From positions 6,200,001 to 6,264,000 of the forward strand of contig NZ_CP058552.1 in assembly GCF_013401555.1 (NCBI RefSeq): 64,000 bases of DNA, read 5' to 3'. The position numbers were made by a program, and so were the translations under genes. A model generated the notes under the pieces. The model worked only from the letters and a program-made list of their open reading frames with translations, made no database searches and was not told the origin of the DNA. This stretch comes from Paenibacillus sp. E222. GTDB lineage: Bacteria; Bacillota; Bacilli; Paenibacillales; Paenibacillaceae. Shown piece after piece: positions 36,517 through 45,394 of the stretch (the stretch's first letter is position 1; each line of letters opens with the position of its first letter).

Positions 36517-38058
36517 ATGGATAATCAAGTACCTCTTGGGAAAACCATCGCTGTCCTGCTGCTCGGCGCATTTATCGCCATTCTGAATCAGACTTTGCTC
36601 AATGTAGCCATCCCCCATTTGATGAATGACTTTAACGTCTCAGCAACGACCGTGCAGTGGCTATCCACAGCCTATTTGCTGGTAAACGGGGTACTCATTC
36701 CGATTACCGCCTACTTGATTGAGTCGTTCGGTACACGCAAATTGTTCGTGACTGCGATGCTGTTGTTTACGTTAGGTTCGTTAATCTGTGCCATCAGTCC
36801 TGGATTTACGGTCATGCTTATCGGTCGTATCGTACAAGCCAGTGGAGCCGGTATTATTATGCCTTTGGTTATGAACGTGTTTCTGACTGTATTCCCTCCT
36901 GAGAAACGGGGAACCGCCATGGGCACGATGGGCATTGCCATGATGTTTGCTCCGGCCATTGGCCCTACGTTATCTGGATGGATCGTGGAACACTATACCT
37001 GGCGAATTCTGTTCTATATGGTCATCCCGCTTGCTTTGCTTGATATTTTGTTTGCCTTCATTTGGCTGAGAAATGTGTCCAAGCTTACTTCACCGAAATT
37101 TGATGGTTTTGGCGCATTATTCTCCACCATCGGTTTCGGCTTTCTGTTATATGGATTCAGCTCTGCCGGAGATAAAGGCTGGACCAGTGCAACTGTGCTG
37201 TTGACACTGATTATCGGCGTGCTCTTCATCGTCTTCTTTGTCCTCCGAGAGACGGCCATGAAGAACCCGCTGCTGGAATTTCGTGTATTCAAATACGACA
37301 TCTTCACCATCTCGACGCTGGTCAGTGCAACGATTAACATGGCACTCTTTGGCGGAATGCTGCTGTTACCGATCTATCTGCAAAATATAAGGGGCTTCTC
37401 TCCCCTGCAATCCGGCTTACTGCTGCTGCCTGGTGCATTGCTAATGGGGGTCATGTCTCCCATCTCAGGAGCGCTGTTTGACCGGATCGGCTCTCGCCCG
37501 CTCGCCATTGTCGGTTTGATCATTACCGCCATCTCCACCTTCGAGTTTAGCAAGTTGACGGGGGAGACGCCCTATGGCCACATCATGATGCTATATACGT
37601 TCCGTAGCTTCGGTATGTCCATGCTAATGATGTCTGTACAGACAGAGGGGTTAAACCAATTGCCGCCTCATCTCACCAGTCATGGTACGGCCATGTCCAA
37701 TACGGTCAGACAGGTCGCAGGTTCGATCGGGACCGCCCTGCTCATTACGGTGATGGCAACTCGCGCAGGCATTCATTTGGCTGATTACAGCAACACTGTG
37801 ACGACAACCAATGTAGCACTGACGGAACAAGTGGGTGTGCTCGGCACGCAAATGGCAACTGCGGCTGGAATGCCTCCAGAACAAGGCTCCAGCCTTGCAT
37901 TACAACAGCTCTATGGTATCGCTGTTCAGACGTCAACCATTGAAGGCATTAATGATGCTTTCATCGTAGCGACCTGGATTTCGATCATTGGCCTGTTTCT
38001 CTCGTTGTTCCTGCGGCGGGCTCGCTCCCGTCCTCGTAAAGTCAAGCCTGAACGCTAA
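36517..38058 (+). CDS. DHA2 family drug:H+ antiporter (EmrB/QacA type, 14 helices)
   Basis: The 513-residue carrier has 14 predicted membrane helices, with the opening FIAILNQTLLNVAIPHL, motif A-like MLIGRIVQASGAG and motif C-like GPTLSGWIVEHYTWR that identify DHA2 antiporters. It is paired with the EmrA-like gene, so the two probably form an efflux unit for amphipathic drugs. No regulator gene is adjacent. A CAATATATTG palindrome at 35714-35723 upstream of the pair could be an operator. Confidence 0.92.
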   Translation: MDNQVPLGKTIAVLLLGAFIAILNQTLLNVAIPHLMNDFNVSATTVQWLSTAYLLVNGVLIPITAYLIESFGTRKLFVTAMLLFTLGSLICAISPGFTVMLIGRIVQASGAGIIMPLVMNVFLTVFPPEKRGTAMGTMGIAMMFAPAIGPTLSGWIVEHYTWRILFYMVIPLALLDILFAFIWLRNVSKLTSPKFDGFGALFSTIGFGFLLYGFSSAGDKGWTSATVLLTLIIGVLFIVFFVLRETAMKNPLLEFRVFKYDIFTISTLVSATINMALFGGMLLLPIYLQNIRGFSPLQSGLLLLPGALLMGVMSPISGALFDRIGSRPLAIVGLIITAISTFEFSKLTGETPYGHIMMLYTFRSFGMSMLMMSVQTEGLNQLPPHLTSHGTAMSNTVRQVAGSIGTALLITVMATRAGIHLADYSNTVTTTNVALTEQVGVLGTQMATAAGMPPEQGSSLALQQLYGIAVQTSTIEGINDAFIVATWISIIGLFLSLFLRRARSRPRKVKPER

Positions 38059-38145
38059 AATTGGGCGCTTGGCAACCCTAAAGCCTATATAAAACCCTGT
38101 ATCACGGATCGGATCTGCAAGCTTCCCTTTTATAAATTGAAACAA

Positions 38146-38188
38146 TAAAAAACCGCAAGTCTCTTTAATCAGAGACCTGCGGTTTTTG
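38146..38188. terminator. Bidirectional terminator between EmrB-like and deacetylase genes
   Basis: AAAAAACCGCAAGTCTCT and AGAGACCTGCGGTTTTT form a long stem with A and T runs on both sides. It serves the two convergent genes. Confidence 0.88.
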
Positions 38189-38195
38189 GCTTGCA

Positions 38196-38972
38196 CTATG
38201 GATGCTGGGGCATGGATGAATTGTCATCCTTGGCAGCCTCTCTCGCCTTAACGGCAAGCAGTTCCGATACGGTTACAAAACGATAACCTTGCTCCTGCAA
38301 CTTGGGCAGAATCGTTTTTAGCGCAGCAACCGTCTGGGACTTGCCCTCCACCTTGTCATGAAACAGCACAATATCCCCGTTACGTGCGTTCTTCAGCACT
38401 TTGTTCACAATGGCTGATACACCTGGTGAAGCCCAATCACGTGTGTCCTGATGCCAGGACCATAGCACAATCGTATAGCCTTGCTGTTTGGCGACCTGAA
38501 TGACCATGTCATTGTAATAGCCTCCCGGGGGTCTAAACAGCGTGGGACGCTGAGCCCCTGCTCCAACAATGGATTTCTCCGCTATGTTCATTTCGCGGCT
38601 GTACTTGTCCGCCCTTGTTGACCTGACCGCGTACGTATGTGCATACGTATGATTGGCGATTTCATGTCCTTCCCGCTGCTCCTGCTTAATCAGATCAGGA
38701 AACTTTTCCGCCCATTTACCAAGCACAAAAAAAGTGCCTTTGGCCTGATATTGCTGGAGCAGAGCCAGAATCTGCGGGGTTTGGACAGGATCTGGTCCAT
38801 CATCAAAGGTCAGTGCGATGAGTTTGTCATGCGTGGGAACCTCCCACACAATCTCTCCCCGTTCCTCATAATACTGTCGATTCTTCTGCACAGGTTTGGC
38901 TAAGGCAGAACTGCTACCAAGCAAAAAAACCAGCGTACACAATCCGATGAATCGGGCTGCCTTCAGGTTCAT
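38196..38972 (-). CDS. Secreted polysaccharide deacetylase (NodB domain, PdaA/CE4 type)
   Basis: 258 residues with a signal peptide (cleavage near ALA-KP, residue 25). CE4 motifs appear in order: TFDDGPD (catalytic base near Asp57), HTYAH (metal His108 and His112), RPPGGYYN and WSWHQDTRDW. These enzymes remove acetyl groups from N-acetylglucosamine or muramic acid residues of the cell wall or of other polysaccharides. The substrate here is unknown. Start after AGAGAGGAC; it appears to be a single gene. Confidence 0.92.
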   Translation of the reverse strand: MNLKAARFIGLCTLVFLLGSSSALAKPVQKNRQYYEERGEIVWEVPTHDKLIALTFDDGPDPVQTPQILALLQQYQAKGTFFVLGKWAEKFPDLIKQEQREGHEIANHTYAHTYAVRSTRADKYSREMNIAEKSIVGAGAQRPTLFRPPGGYYNDMVIQVAKQQGYTIVLWSWHQDTRDWASPGVSAIVNKVLKNARNGDIVLFHDKVEGKSQTVAALKTILPKLQEQGYRFVTVSELLAVKAREAAKDDNSSMPQHP

Positions 38973-39039
38973 GTTTATGTCCTCTCTTTATCTTCAAACG
39001 TAAACTCCCTGTTAGCATTTCCCGATTCATTAGAACTAA

Positions 39040-39984
39040 TTAACGAAATATTTGATCAATGACTGCAATTTCCTCGGCTGTGAGCTCAACATCCAGTGTT
39101 TTTAGATTGTTGATGACCTGCTCCGGTTTCTTGGCACCAGGAATGAGCGCATCAATGGAGGGCTGTGTCAGATACCAGGCCAGAACGAGATGTGCCACCT
39201 CCGCATTCTTGGACTGTGCAATGCTTCGTAGTTGTTCCACCTTGTCCAGATTCTGAATAAAGGCTTCCCCCGTGAATAACGGGTTCTTGGCCCGTCCATC
39301 CTGGAAGGTTGTATCCTGATTATATTTGCCTCCCAGCAGACCTGCTGCCAGAGGGAAGTAAGGTACAAAAGAAATGTTATGCTCTGCCGTATAGGGCAGT
39401 AATTCTTTCTCCGCTTCTCTTTTGAACAGATTATATTCAGACTGCAGTACATCCACATCTCCATCCTGATTCGCCTCACGCAGCTGATCAATGGAGAAGT
39501 TGGACACTCCGATGGCACGAATTTTACCTTCGTCCTTCAAACGTTTCAGTGCACCTACAGCCTCATCCTTCGGTGTATGTTCATCCGGGAAATGTATATA
39601 AAACAAGTCGATATAATCGGTCTGCAGACGTTTCAAAGCCTCATCTACAGAGGTTTTGAGGAAAGCAGGCGAGTTATCAAAAACGACGTTGCCATCCACA
39701 AATTGATGTGCTGCTTTCGTTGCAATGATGGTATCTTGGCGCTGACCCGTTTCTTTCAGCACTTCACCAATTAACCGTTCTGAATGCTCAGGTCCATAGA
39801 TGAAAGCAGTATCCAAAAAGTTAATGCCCTGTTTCAAAGCCGTACGAACGACATCCTTGCCTATCTCATCATTCAGCATATTCGGATAGATATTATGTCC
39901 TCCTACTGCATTTGCCCCCAATCCAATCGGGTTAACCATCAGATCTGTTTTGCCCAAACGAGTACGTTGTTCTGCCATTCTCAT
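39040..39984 (-). CDS. Aldo/keto reductase family oxidoreductase
   Basis: The 314-residue TIM-barrel enzyme has the AKR signature: GLGANAVGG at the N terminus, Asp and Tyr of the catalytic tetrad in [14 protein letters not shown], and [14 protein letters not shown]-dependent reduction of an aldehyde or ketone is expected; the substrate is unknown. Two ATGs (39984 and 39978) share one AAAGGAG site and cannot be separated. Confidence 0.9.
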   Translation of the reverse strand: MRMAEQRTRLGKTDLMVNPIGLGANAVGGHNIYPNMLNDEIGKDVVRTALKQGINFLDTAFIYGPEHSERLIGEVLKETGQRQDTIIATKAAHQFVDGNVVFDNSPAFLKTSVDEALKRLQTDYIDLFYIHFPDEHTPKDEAVGALKRLKDEGKIRAIGVSNFSIDQLREANQDGDVDVLQSEYNLFKREAEKELLPYTAEHNISFVPYFPLAAGLLGGKYNQDTTFQDGRAKNPLFTGEAFIQNLDKVEQLRSIAQSKNAEVAHLVLAWYLTQPSIDALIPGAKKPEQVINNLKTLDVELTAEEIAVIDQIFR

Positions 39985-40020
39985 CCATCTCCTTTTCTGA
40001 GCGTTGATAACTCAAATTAT

Positions 40021-40049
40021 ATTATATCAGAGGGTTAAGCATATTTAAA
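40021..40049 (-). promoter_or_regulatory. Sigma-A-type promoter of the aldo/keto reductase gene
   Basis: On the minus strand TTTAAA, 17 bases, then TATAAT preceded by TGA (extended -10). The distance to the start codon is about 35 bases. Confidence 0.6.
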
Positions 40050-40066
40050 TTATCGGGTTTATCGGA

Positions 40067-42091
40067 TTAAGTGTTTTTCAGCGCAGTGGCTTCCACATCA
40101 TTGATGAATCGACGAAGTTTGGCGGCCACATCGCGGTTGATTTCACCATTTTCGTATAGCTGCTGTATCGTATTGCGCTGCTCCTGAATCGCCACCATTT
40201 GCAATTCCAGCTTTTCCTGATCAAATGGATCTTCGGTTTTGCCCTGATTCCAGGTGCGTAATTTGGCAATAACCCGTTCATATCTGGAGATAACCGACAA
40301 AGCCACGATCCGGTTACTATCATTCATATGAGCACGAATGGCCTTGATCGCTGCTTCAGAGGTACGCATCTTCACTTGACGGAACAGGTCCGCATTCTCA
40401 AGCATAAATGGCTGATCCGGTTTCTTTGAACGATTCATAAACACATGTCCAAACACGCGTCCAATTTCACTAAGCGAGAACATCATCTGGGTATTCGTAC
40501 GGTTCGCAAGCATCATTTCCTTACGATCCAGCCAGCTGTTACATTTAAAGGCGGCTTCCGAAGCAATGACATTTTCATCCATCATCTTCTCAATCTCCTT
40601 GCGTTCAGCCCGCGTACCGATGAGATTAATTGCTGTTTCCTGTTTCAAAATGTCCTTGCGCTTACCGGCAGTAAGCTCGCCAGCCGCCTGCCTGATATAT
40701 TTCGACAGGTCGGAAACAACCGCAAGCGCAGCCGCTTTGTTCTCATCATTCATTTCCGACTTGACTGCACGAATGGCAGCATTCAGCATAATACCCTGTG
40801 CTTTTCGTTCCGTCGTTTGCGGTGCACCTTCCTCCGCTTTTTCTTCGTTCTTCGCAAGAATAGGAAGGAACACACTCGCAGCAATCAGAGTGAACAGAAT
40901 CACACCTGCCGCCAGGAATATAATCAGATCCCTTTCAGGAAATGGAGACCCGTCTTGGAGAACATAAGGGATGGAGAAGGCCCCCGCCAGTGTTACAGCC
41001 CCTCTCACACCCGAAAGAGTAATGATCGTGATTTCTTTCAGCCGGGGCTTCCCGCTCGACAACGCCTCACCGGAATTTTCATTTCCTTTCCAGAACAGAT
41101 AGATCCAGACAAAACGAAGCACCAACAACAACACTGAGATGAGGCCCACATAGCCAAGTACTTGGAGGTTATCAAACGAGACATTCTCGAAGATGGTACT
41201 CAGCACATCCGGAATCTGTACCCCCAGAATGACAAAGACCAATCCGTTCAAAATAAATAGAATGACAGACCAGGTACTGGCCGATACCACCTGCATCTTC
41301 AGTTGTACAGACTCGGTCCGGTCACGCTCAATCGCATGAATGATCCCGCCGGCGACGACCGCAAGAATGCCCGAAACACCGACCTCCTCACTTACCAAAT
41401 AAATGACGAAGGGCGTTAAAATTTGCAGTAACATATGAATCGTGACATCTTCCATCCCCAGACGCCGAATCCAGACACCCAGTCGGATCAACAGGAACGA
41501 TAACAGGGCACCAATCAGCAACCCGCCAATCGCGATAAGTATAAAACTAAATGACGCCTGAGCCAGGGAAAATACCCCTGTAACCGTGGCGGCAATCGCA
41601 AATTTGAATGCAACCAGACCGGATGCATCATTCATTAATGCTTCTCCCTCAAGAAGCCTATGTATGCTCTTGGGTAAATGCACACGACCTGCCATAGCGC
41701 CTACAGCCACAGCGTCTGTCGGGGACAGAATTGCCGCAAGTGCAAAAGCCGCAGGAAGCGGAATGGTTGGAATGAGCCAGTGAATGGCATATCCTGCCAC
41801 GACAACCGTGACAAATACAAGGCCCAGGGCCAGCAAAAGGATGGGCGCTCTTAGATTCCACAGCTCGTGCCTCGGTGTTCGCTTCCCGTCGTTGTACAGC
41901 AACGGAGCGATAAAGAGCACAAAAAACAGTTCCGGATTCAGTGGCAGATGTACACCCGCAGGTAATAGTGCAATGGCTACACCAAGAACAATCTGAATCA
42001 ACGGAACGGGGATAAAGGGTACAAACCGGTTCAAAATATTCGATAAACCGATCAGTACCAGCAAAACAAGCACGGCGATAAATAGTTCCAT
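40067..42091 (-). CDS. CPA1 family Na+/H+ antiporter (NhaK/YjcE-like)
   Basis: The 674-residue protein has 12 or more predicted membrane helices in residues 1-420, with the core motifs AAILSPTDAVAV and EGEALMNDASGLV (ND pair near residue 153) of monovalent cation:proton antiporters. A hydrophilic C-terminal part of about 250 residues with charged helices follows. It exports Na+ or K+ for protons and serves pH and salt tolerance. Ribosome site AAAGGGA. An ATAAAC-CAAA-GTTTAT palindrome at 42154-42169 overlaps the likely -35 region. Confidence 0.92.
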   Translation of the reverse strand: MELFIAVLVLLVLIGLSNILNRFVPFIPVPLIQIVLGVAIALLPAGVHLPLNPELFFVLFIAPLLYNDGKRTPRHELWNLRAPILLLALGLVFVTVVVAGYAIHWLIPTIPLPAAFALAAILSPTDAVAVGAMAGRVHLPKSIHRLLEGEALMNDASGLVAFKFAIAATVTGVFSLAQASFSFILIAIGGLLIGALLSFLLIRLGVWIRRLGMEDVTIHMLLQILTPFVIYLVSEEVGVSGILAVVAGGIIHAIERDRTESVQLKMQVVSASTWSVILFILNGLVFVILGVQIPDVLSTIFENVSFDNLQVLGYVGLISVLLLVLRFVWIYLFWKGNENSGEALSSGKPRLKEITIITLSGVRGAVTLAGAFSIPYVLQDGSPFPERDLIIFLAAGVILFTLIAASVFLPILAKNEEKAEEGAPQTTERKAQGIMLNAAIRAVKSEMNDENKAAALAVVSDLSKYIRQAAGELTAGKRKDILKQETAINLIGTRAERKEIEKMMDENVIASEAAFKCNSWLDRKEMMLANRTNTQMMFSLSEIGRVFGHVFMNRSKKPDQPFMLENADLFRQVKMRTSEAAIKAIRAHMNDSNRIVALSVISRYERVIAKLRTWNQGKTEDPFDQEKLELQMVAIQEQRNTIQQLYENGEINRDVAAKLRRFINDVEATALKNT

Positions 42092-42153
42092 GATGACAAT
42101 CCCTTTCCGAATAATGAAGTGGTGAAAACCATTTGGTATAGCCTTATTTTAAC

Positions 42154-42169
42154 ATAAACCAAAGTTTAT
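42154..42169. promoter_or_regulatory. Palindrome in the promoter of the Na+/H+ antiporter gene
   Basis: ATAAAC and GTTTAT flank CAAA, giving a perfect six-base inverted repeat. On the minus strand it overlaps TTGGTT, which with TATACC 16 bases later forms a possible promoter. An operator role is inferred. Confidence 0.35.
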
Positions 42170-42305
42170 TATAAAAATGTTGTCATATTCAATACCGTCC
42201 AAAACGAATGGACAACAGTCCGATTGCAGATTTCTGATTGGTTCTGTTTATAAGATGTTACAATATGCTCAGGACAATACCCGTTTGGAAAGGAACTTGG
42301 TGTCT

Positions 42306-42605
42306 ATGGCATTTGGAATTAAACGACAGGAGCTGGCCGAGTGGAAAGAACGTGTATCTCGTGGCGACCTTGCCTATCTCACTCATTTCTGGATTGATAA
42401 CCGTTTTCCGGGCATTACCAGTGTGACGAAAGTGGGTTGTTCAGATCTGAAACGGCTTGAGGACTGGTGTAGAGAGCATGGACTCGACCCACGTTACATC
42501 CATCGGCGTCAGCCTTTCCCCCATTTTGACCTGCTCGGTAAAAAACAGAAGGAAATTCTGATCCAGGAAGGTCTGACCGATCACATTCAACGTTTCCATC
42601 TCTGA
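42306..42605 (+). CDS. YneQ-like conserved small protein
   Basis: The 99-residue protein starts at ATG 42306 after AAAGGA; the frame is open 129 bases further upstream but the conserved region begins with MAFGIKRQEL. Recognisable segments are FLTHFWID-like (YLTHFWIDNRFPG), VTKVGCSDLKRLEDW and YIHRRQPFPHFDLLG, as in B. subtilis YneQ as I remember it. Function unknown; it looks cytoplasmic and single-domain. Confidence 0.78.
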   Translation: MAFGIKRQELAEWKERVSRGDLAYLTHFWIDNRFPGITSVTKVGCSDLKRLEDWCREHGLDPRYIHRRQPFPHFDLLGKKQKEILIQEGLTDHIQRFHL

Positions 42606-42614
42606 TTGAAAATT

Positions 42615-42677
42615 AAAACGCCAGCCTTCAAGATTCAAGTCCCAAAGCGGGCTTCAAATCTTGAAGGCTGGCGTTTT
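42615..42677. terminator. Very long bidirectional terminator
   Basis: Two perfect 21-base arms (AAAACGCCAGCCTTCAAGATT and its complement) with a 21-base loop, with T-rich ends in both directions. It separates the convergent YneQ-like and MarR genes. Confidence 0.92.
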
Positions 42678-42690
42678 ACACACCTTTTAT

Positions 42691-43173
42691 TTAGCGATGC
42701 GTTTGTTCCAACGTTTTCATTTTCTCCAGCAGTTTTAGCTCAATTTTCTTCAGCATGCCAAACATCTGCAGTTGTTCCTCTTCCGTAAGCGCCTGCAAAA
42801 GTTCCCACGTCATCCGACCGCGATTATTAATCAACGTTTTTGCAAGCTGCTTCCCATCTTCCGTTAAGGACAACCATACAATTCTTCGGTCCTCTTCGCT
42901 GCGCACCCGCTGAATAAGACCTTCGCTTTCCAGTTGATTCAGCACAATTGTGGTTGCTCCTGAAGATAGACTAAGTTGTCTGGCCACATCCACAGCCATA
43001 CAGCGTTCTTCACGTAGAATCATACCCAATATATGACTTTTCGTCGGATTCAATTTGCAGTTTGTTTCATTCTTTTGCTGCTGATCCAATACTTTATTTT
43101 TATATCTGAAGAAGGCCTCCAACAATTGATCCACATTTGCCAATTGAGAGTTTCGCTCCGTATCCGGGCTCAT
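42691..43173 (-). CDS. MarR-family transcriptional regulator
   Basis: The 160-residue protein has the winged-helix core (VDVARQLSLSSGATTIVLNQLESEGLIQRVRSEEDRRIVWLSLTEDG, with the wing Asp-Arg-Arg) between dimerising helices. Start after TAGGAGG. It is divergent from the flavodoxin-like gene at 43362 and probably represses it and itself. Cysteines at about positions 44 and 58 could sense oxidants or quinones, but this is inference. Confidence 0.88.
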   Translation of the reverse strand: MSPDTERNSQLANVDQLLEAFFRYKNKVLDQQQKNETNCKLNPTKSHILGMILREERCMAVDVARQLSLSSGATTIVLNQLESEGLIQRVRSEEDRRIVWLSLTEDGKQLAKTLINNRGRMTWELLQALTEEEQLQMFGMLKKIELKLLEKMKTLEQTHR

Positions 43174-43282
43174 AAACGTTCCTCCTACCTTTGATCATAA
43201 CCTACCTTATATTGTAACATATTTGTACTATTTTGTTTGTGAAAAATGCGCTTGTTTCCCAAACCCTTTACTTGTCTGTAAA

Positions 43283-43333
43283 GTTCATGCTTATTTTACG
43301 GTTTCATGTGACAAGCTACCTTATAGCATGAAC
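43283..43333. promoter_or_regulatory. Spaced inverted repeat between MarR and flavodoxin-like genes
   Basis: GTTCATGCT (43283-43291) and AGCATGAAC (43325-43333) are perfect reverse complements with centres 42 bases apart, about four helical turns. The second arm is 29 bases before the plus-strand start. A nested CTTGTC/GACAAG pair lies at 43271 and 43310. Possible regulator sites. Confidence 0.4.
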
Positions 43334-43361
43334 AGATAACCACACAAGGAGGAATGAAGCA

Positions 43362-43886
43362 ATGAACATTTATATTGTTTTCGATAGTGAAGGCGGTCAT
43401 ACACGAGCACTTGCCGAGTCGATTGCTGCTGGCGCGGCCAGTGTGCATGGTGCTACCGTTCATTTGCATTCCACAGAAGAAGCCGACATCTATAAGCTGG
43501 TGGAAATGGACGCCATTATCTGGGGCTGCCCCGGACATTTTGGCTCCATCAGCTCCGGGTTGAAAAAATGGATCGACAAGCTGGGCTACCTCTGGGCAGA
43601 GGGCAAGCTTGTAGACAAAGTGGGTGCGGTGTTCTGTACCATCGCGACCGAGCATGGCGGACTGGAGTCAACGTTGATTCATTTGCTGACACCCATGCTC
43701 CATCAGGGCATGATTATTACCGGGCTGCCAGGGAACTTTGCAGATAATGCATTATATGGATCTTATTATGGTGTTGGGGTGACATGTCCGGTGGACAGTG
43801 ATGATCTGCTCAGCGAACAGGGCATAGCACTGGGTAAAGCTCTGGGAGAACGCGTGGCTCGCATAACCAACCGACTAATCACATAG
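43362..43886 (+). CDS. WrbA/flavodoxin-like NAD(P)H:quinone oxidoreductase
   Basis: The 174-residue protein has the flavodoxin fold: FMN-phosphate loop [13 protein letters not shown] near residues 9-21, [19 protein letters not shown] near 58-76, and [11 protein letters not shown] near 103-113, the usual WrbA positions. It would reduce quinones by two electrons. Start after AAGGAGG. The divergent MarR gene suggests induction by quinone-like compounds. Confidence 0.87.
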   Translation: MNIYIVFDSEGGHTRALAESIAAGAASVHGATVHLHSTEEADIYKLVEMDAIIWGCPGHFGSISSGLKKWIDKLGYLWAEGKLVDKVGAVFCTIATEHGGLESTLIHLLTPMLHQGMIITGLPGNFADNALYGSYYGVGVTCPVDSDDLLSEQGIALGKALGERVARITNRLIT

Positions 43887-43925
43887 AATTTAGAGCATTT
43901 CCCATAAAAGAAATTGCTGTTCTTA

Positions 43926-43969
43926 TCAAGCCTGCGCTCATATGCTAAAAAGCAGTACGGCAGGCTTGA
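43926..43969 (+). terminator. Possible terminator after the flavodoxin-like gene
   Basis: TCAAGCCTGC and GCAGGCTTGA form a perfect ten-base inverted repeat 40 bases after the stop. The T run is missing, so function is uncertain. Confidence 0.45.
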
Positions 43970-44025
43970 ACATCCCTTCCTGTAGAGAAATAGAAGGATT
44001 CTATTGCATTATTGGATTGAATTTG

Positions 44026-44095
44026 TTTATAATAACGTATATCTTTAAAGTTACTTTTAGTTACTTAATGATTTTTATAAATCTGTTATTATAAA
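44026..44095. promoter_or_regulatory. Operator-like repeats before the FAD monooxygenase gene
   Basis: TTTATAATAAC (44026-44036) and GTTATTATAAA (44085-44095) are perfect reverse complements. Between them AGTTACTT occurs twice with a 10-base period (44049 and 44059). The block lies 44 bases before the start codon, where the promoter is expected. Confidence 0.45.
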
Positions 44096-44138
44096 GTAAT
44101 ACGATATTCATCCATTATATTGCAAGGGAATTTTACAA

Positions 44139-45245
44139 ATGAATCAAAATACACATTTAAAAACTGATGTTTGTATTGTGGGAGCTGGCCCTGGAGGGGC
44201 TCTACTCTCATTCCTGCTGAAACAGCAGGGAATATCCACCATTCTGATCGAGCGCCAGCCGCACCTGCTTAAGTCGTTTCGTGGTGAAGTGCTTAATGCA
44301 GATGGTGAACATGTATTGAACAAGCATGGGTTATACCCTTCTGTCACCCAGCGTGGTGTGTTGCCCCTGGAGCAAATTCAATATTGGGAGAATGGTCAGA
44401 TTATTCATACCATTTTCCCTGGAGAGCAAGAATCCCATGTAGGCATTCATGTGCCGCAGGATCATCTGCTGGAAGTCATCGTGTCACAATCATTGAAACA
44501 GGGTAACGAACATGTGCTTTTCAATACCGTCATGACTGGATTTTTGCGGAATAAGGCAGACAAAATCGTTGGCATCAATGTTCGGAATGAAGGACGGCCT
44601 GCTTCCATTGAAGCAGCCGTTATTGTTGGTGCAGATGGCAGATATTCAGCTGTACGCAGATACGGGGGTCTGACCCCGGAAATCCATAAACATGGTTACG
44701 ACCTGTTATGGGCTCGAATTCCTGCTCCAGCAGGCTGGGAGCCTGCTGTTCGGATGGCCAGTATGGATGGTCAGCAGTTGGCGTTATTCTCACAATTCGG
44801 AGGTTACGTACAGATTGGATGGAACATTCCGCAAGGGTCCTTCTCCAAGCTGCGTGAGCAGCCTTTTGCTCCCTTTGTACAGAAACTCGTGACGGCCTTC
44901 CCCTGTCTCGCTGATTCGGTAGCTGAACATATCCAAACCTGGAGTGATTTTGTTTTGTTATCCGTAGAGAGCAGTTTCGCCAAATCGTGGGCGCAGGACA
45001 ACATAGTCTTGCTTGGGGATGCCGCTCACACGATGACTCCGACGGGCGCTTTTGGACTGAATGCAGCATTGGAAGATGCGGACGTGCTCGCTGAGCTGCT
45101 CATTGATATGGCCGCCGATCAATTCACTTCTACAGAACGACTGCAAGAGCTGCAGGCCAGACGTGGAGAAAAAGTGAAGCAGCAGTTGGCTAGGCAACTG
45201 GAGATGGAGTCTTCGTTCCAGCAGCGGTACGAATCTTTCCAATAA
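44139..45245 (+). CDS. FAD-dependent monooxygenase (PheA/TfdB-type class A flavoprotein)
   Basis: The 368-residue enzyme shows all three class A flavoprotein motifs: GAGPGGALL near residue 15 (ADP binding), VGADGRYSAVRR near 165 (the DG motif) and GDAAHTMTPTGAFGLNAALEDA near 290 (FAD ribityl binding). It would use NAD(P)H and oxygen to hydroxylate an aromatic or polyketide substrate, which is unknown. Start after AAGGGAA. It is a single gene with its own terminator. Substrates such as rifampicin or tetracycline are possible for this fold but not indicated. Confidence 0.88.
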   Translation: MNQNTHLKTDVCIVGAGPGGALLSFLLKQQGISTILIERQPHLLKSFRGEVLNADGEHVLNKHGLYPSVTQRGVLPLEQIQYWENGQIIHTIFPGEQESHVGIHVPQDHLLEVIVSQSLKQGNEHVLFNTVMTGFLRNKADKIVGINVRNEGRPASIEAAVIVGADGRYSAVRRYGGLTPEIHKHGYDLLWARIPAPAGWEPAVRMASMDGQQLALFSQFGGYVQIGWNIPQGSFSKLREQPFAPFVQKLVTAFPCLADSVAEHIQTWSDFVLLSVESSFAKSWAQDNIVLLGDAAHTMTPTGAFGLNAALEDADVLAELLIDMAADQFTSTERLQELQARRGEKVKQQLARQLEMESSFQQRYESFQ

Positions 45246-45247
45246 TG

Positions 45248-45325
45248 GTGCGTGTATTCACGCACTGCGTTAATCAACAAACAGCCGATGCTGCCCTGTT
45301 GGGGAAGCATCGGCTGTTTTCTTAT
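45248..45325 (+). terminator. Tandem hairpins ending the monooxygenase transcript
   Basis: The first hairpin is GTGCGTG-TATT-CACGCAC (45248-45265), two bases after the stop. The second pairs AACAGCCGATGCT with AGCATCGGCTGTT (45280-45317) and is followed by TTCTT. Confidence 0.85.
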
Positions 45326-45394
45326 GTTATGACTAAACCGAATGTCACCATCTGTGAACCGGATTTGCATAGGCTTTTGAAAAACAAATAGGAA

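Noticed and set aside
40445..41137. 230-codon plus-strand frame opposite the antiporter gene
   Set aside because: Antisense to the conserved CPA1 frame, no start signals.
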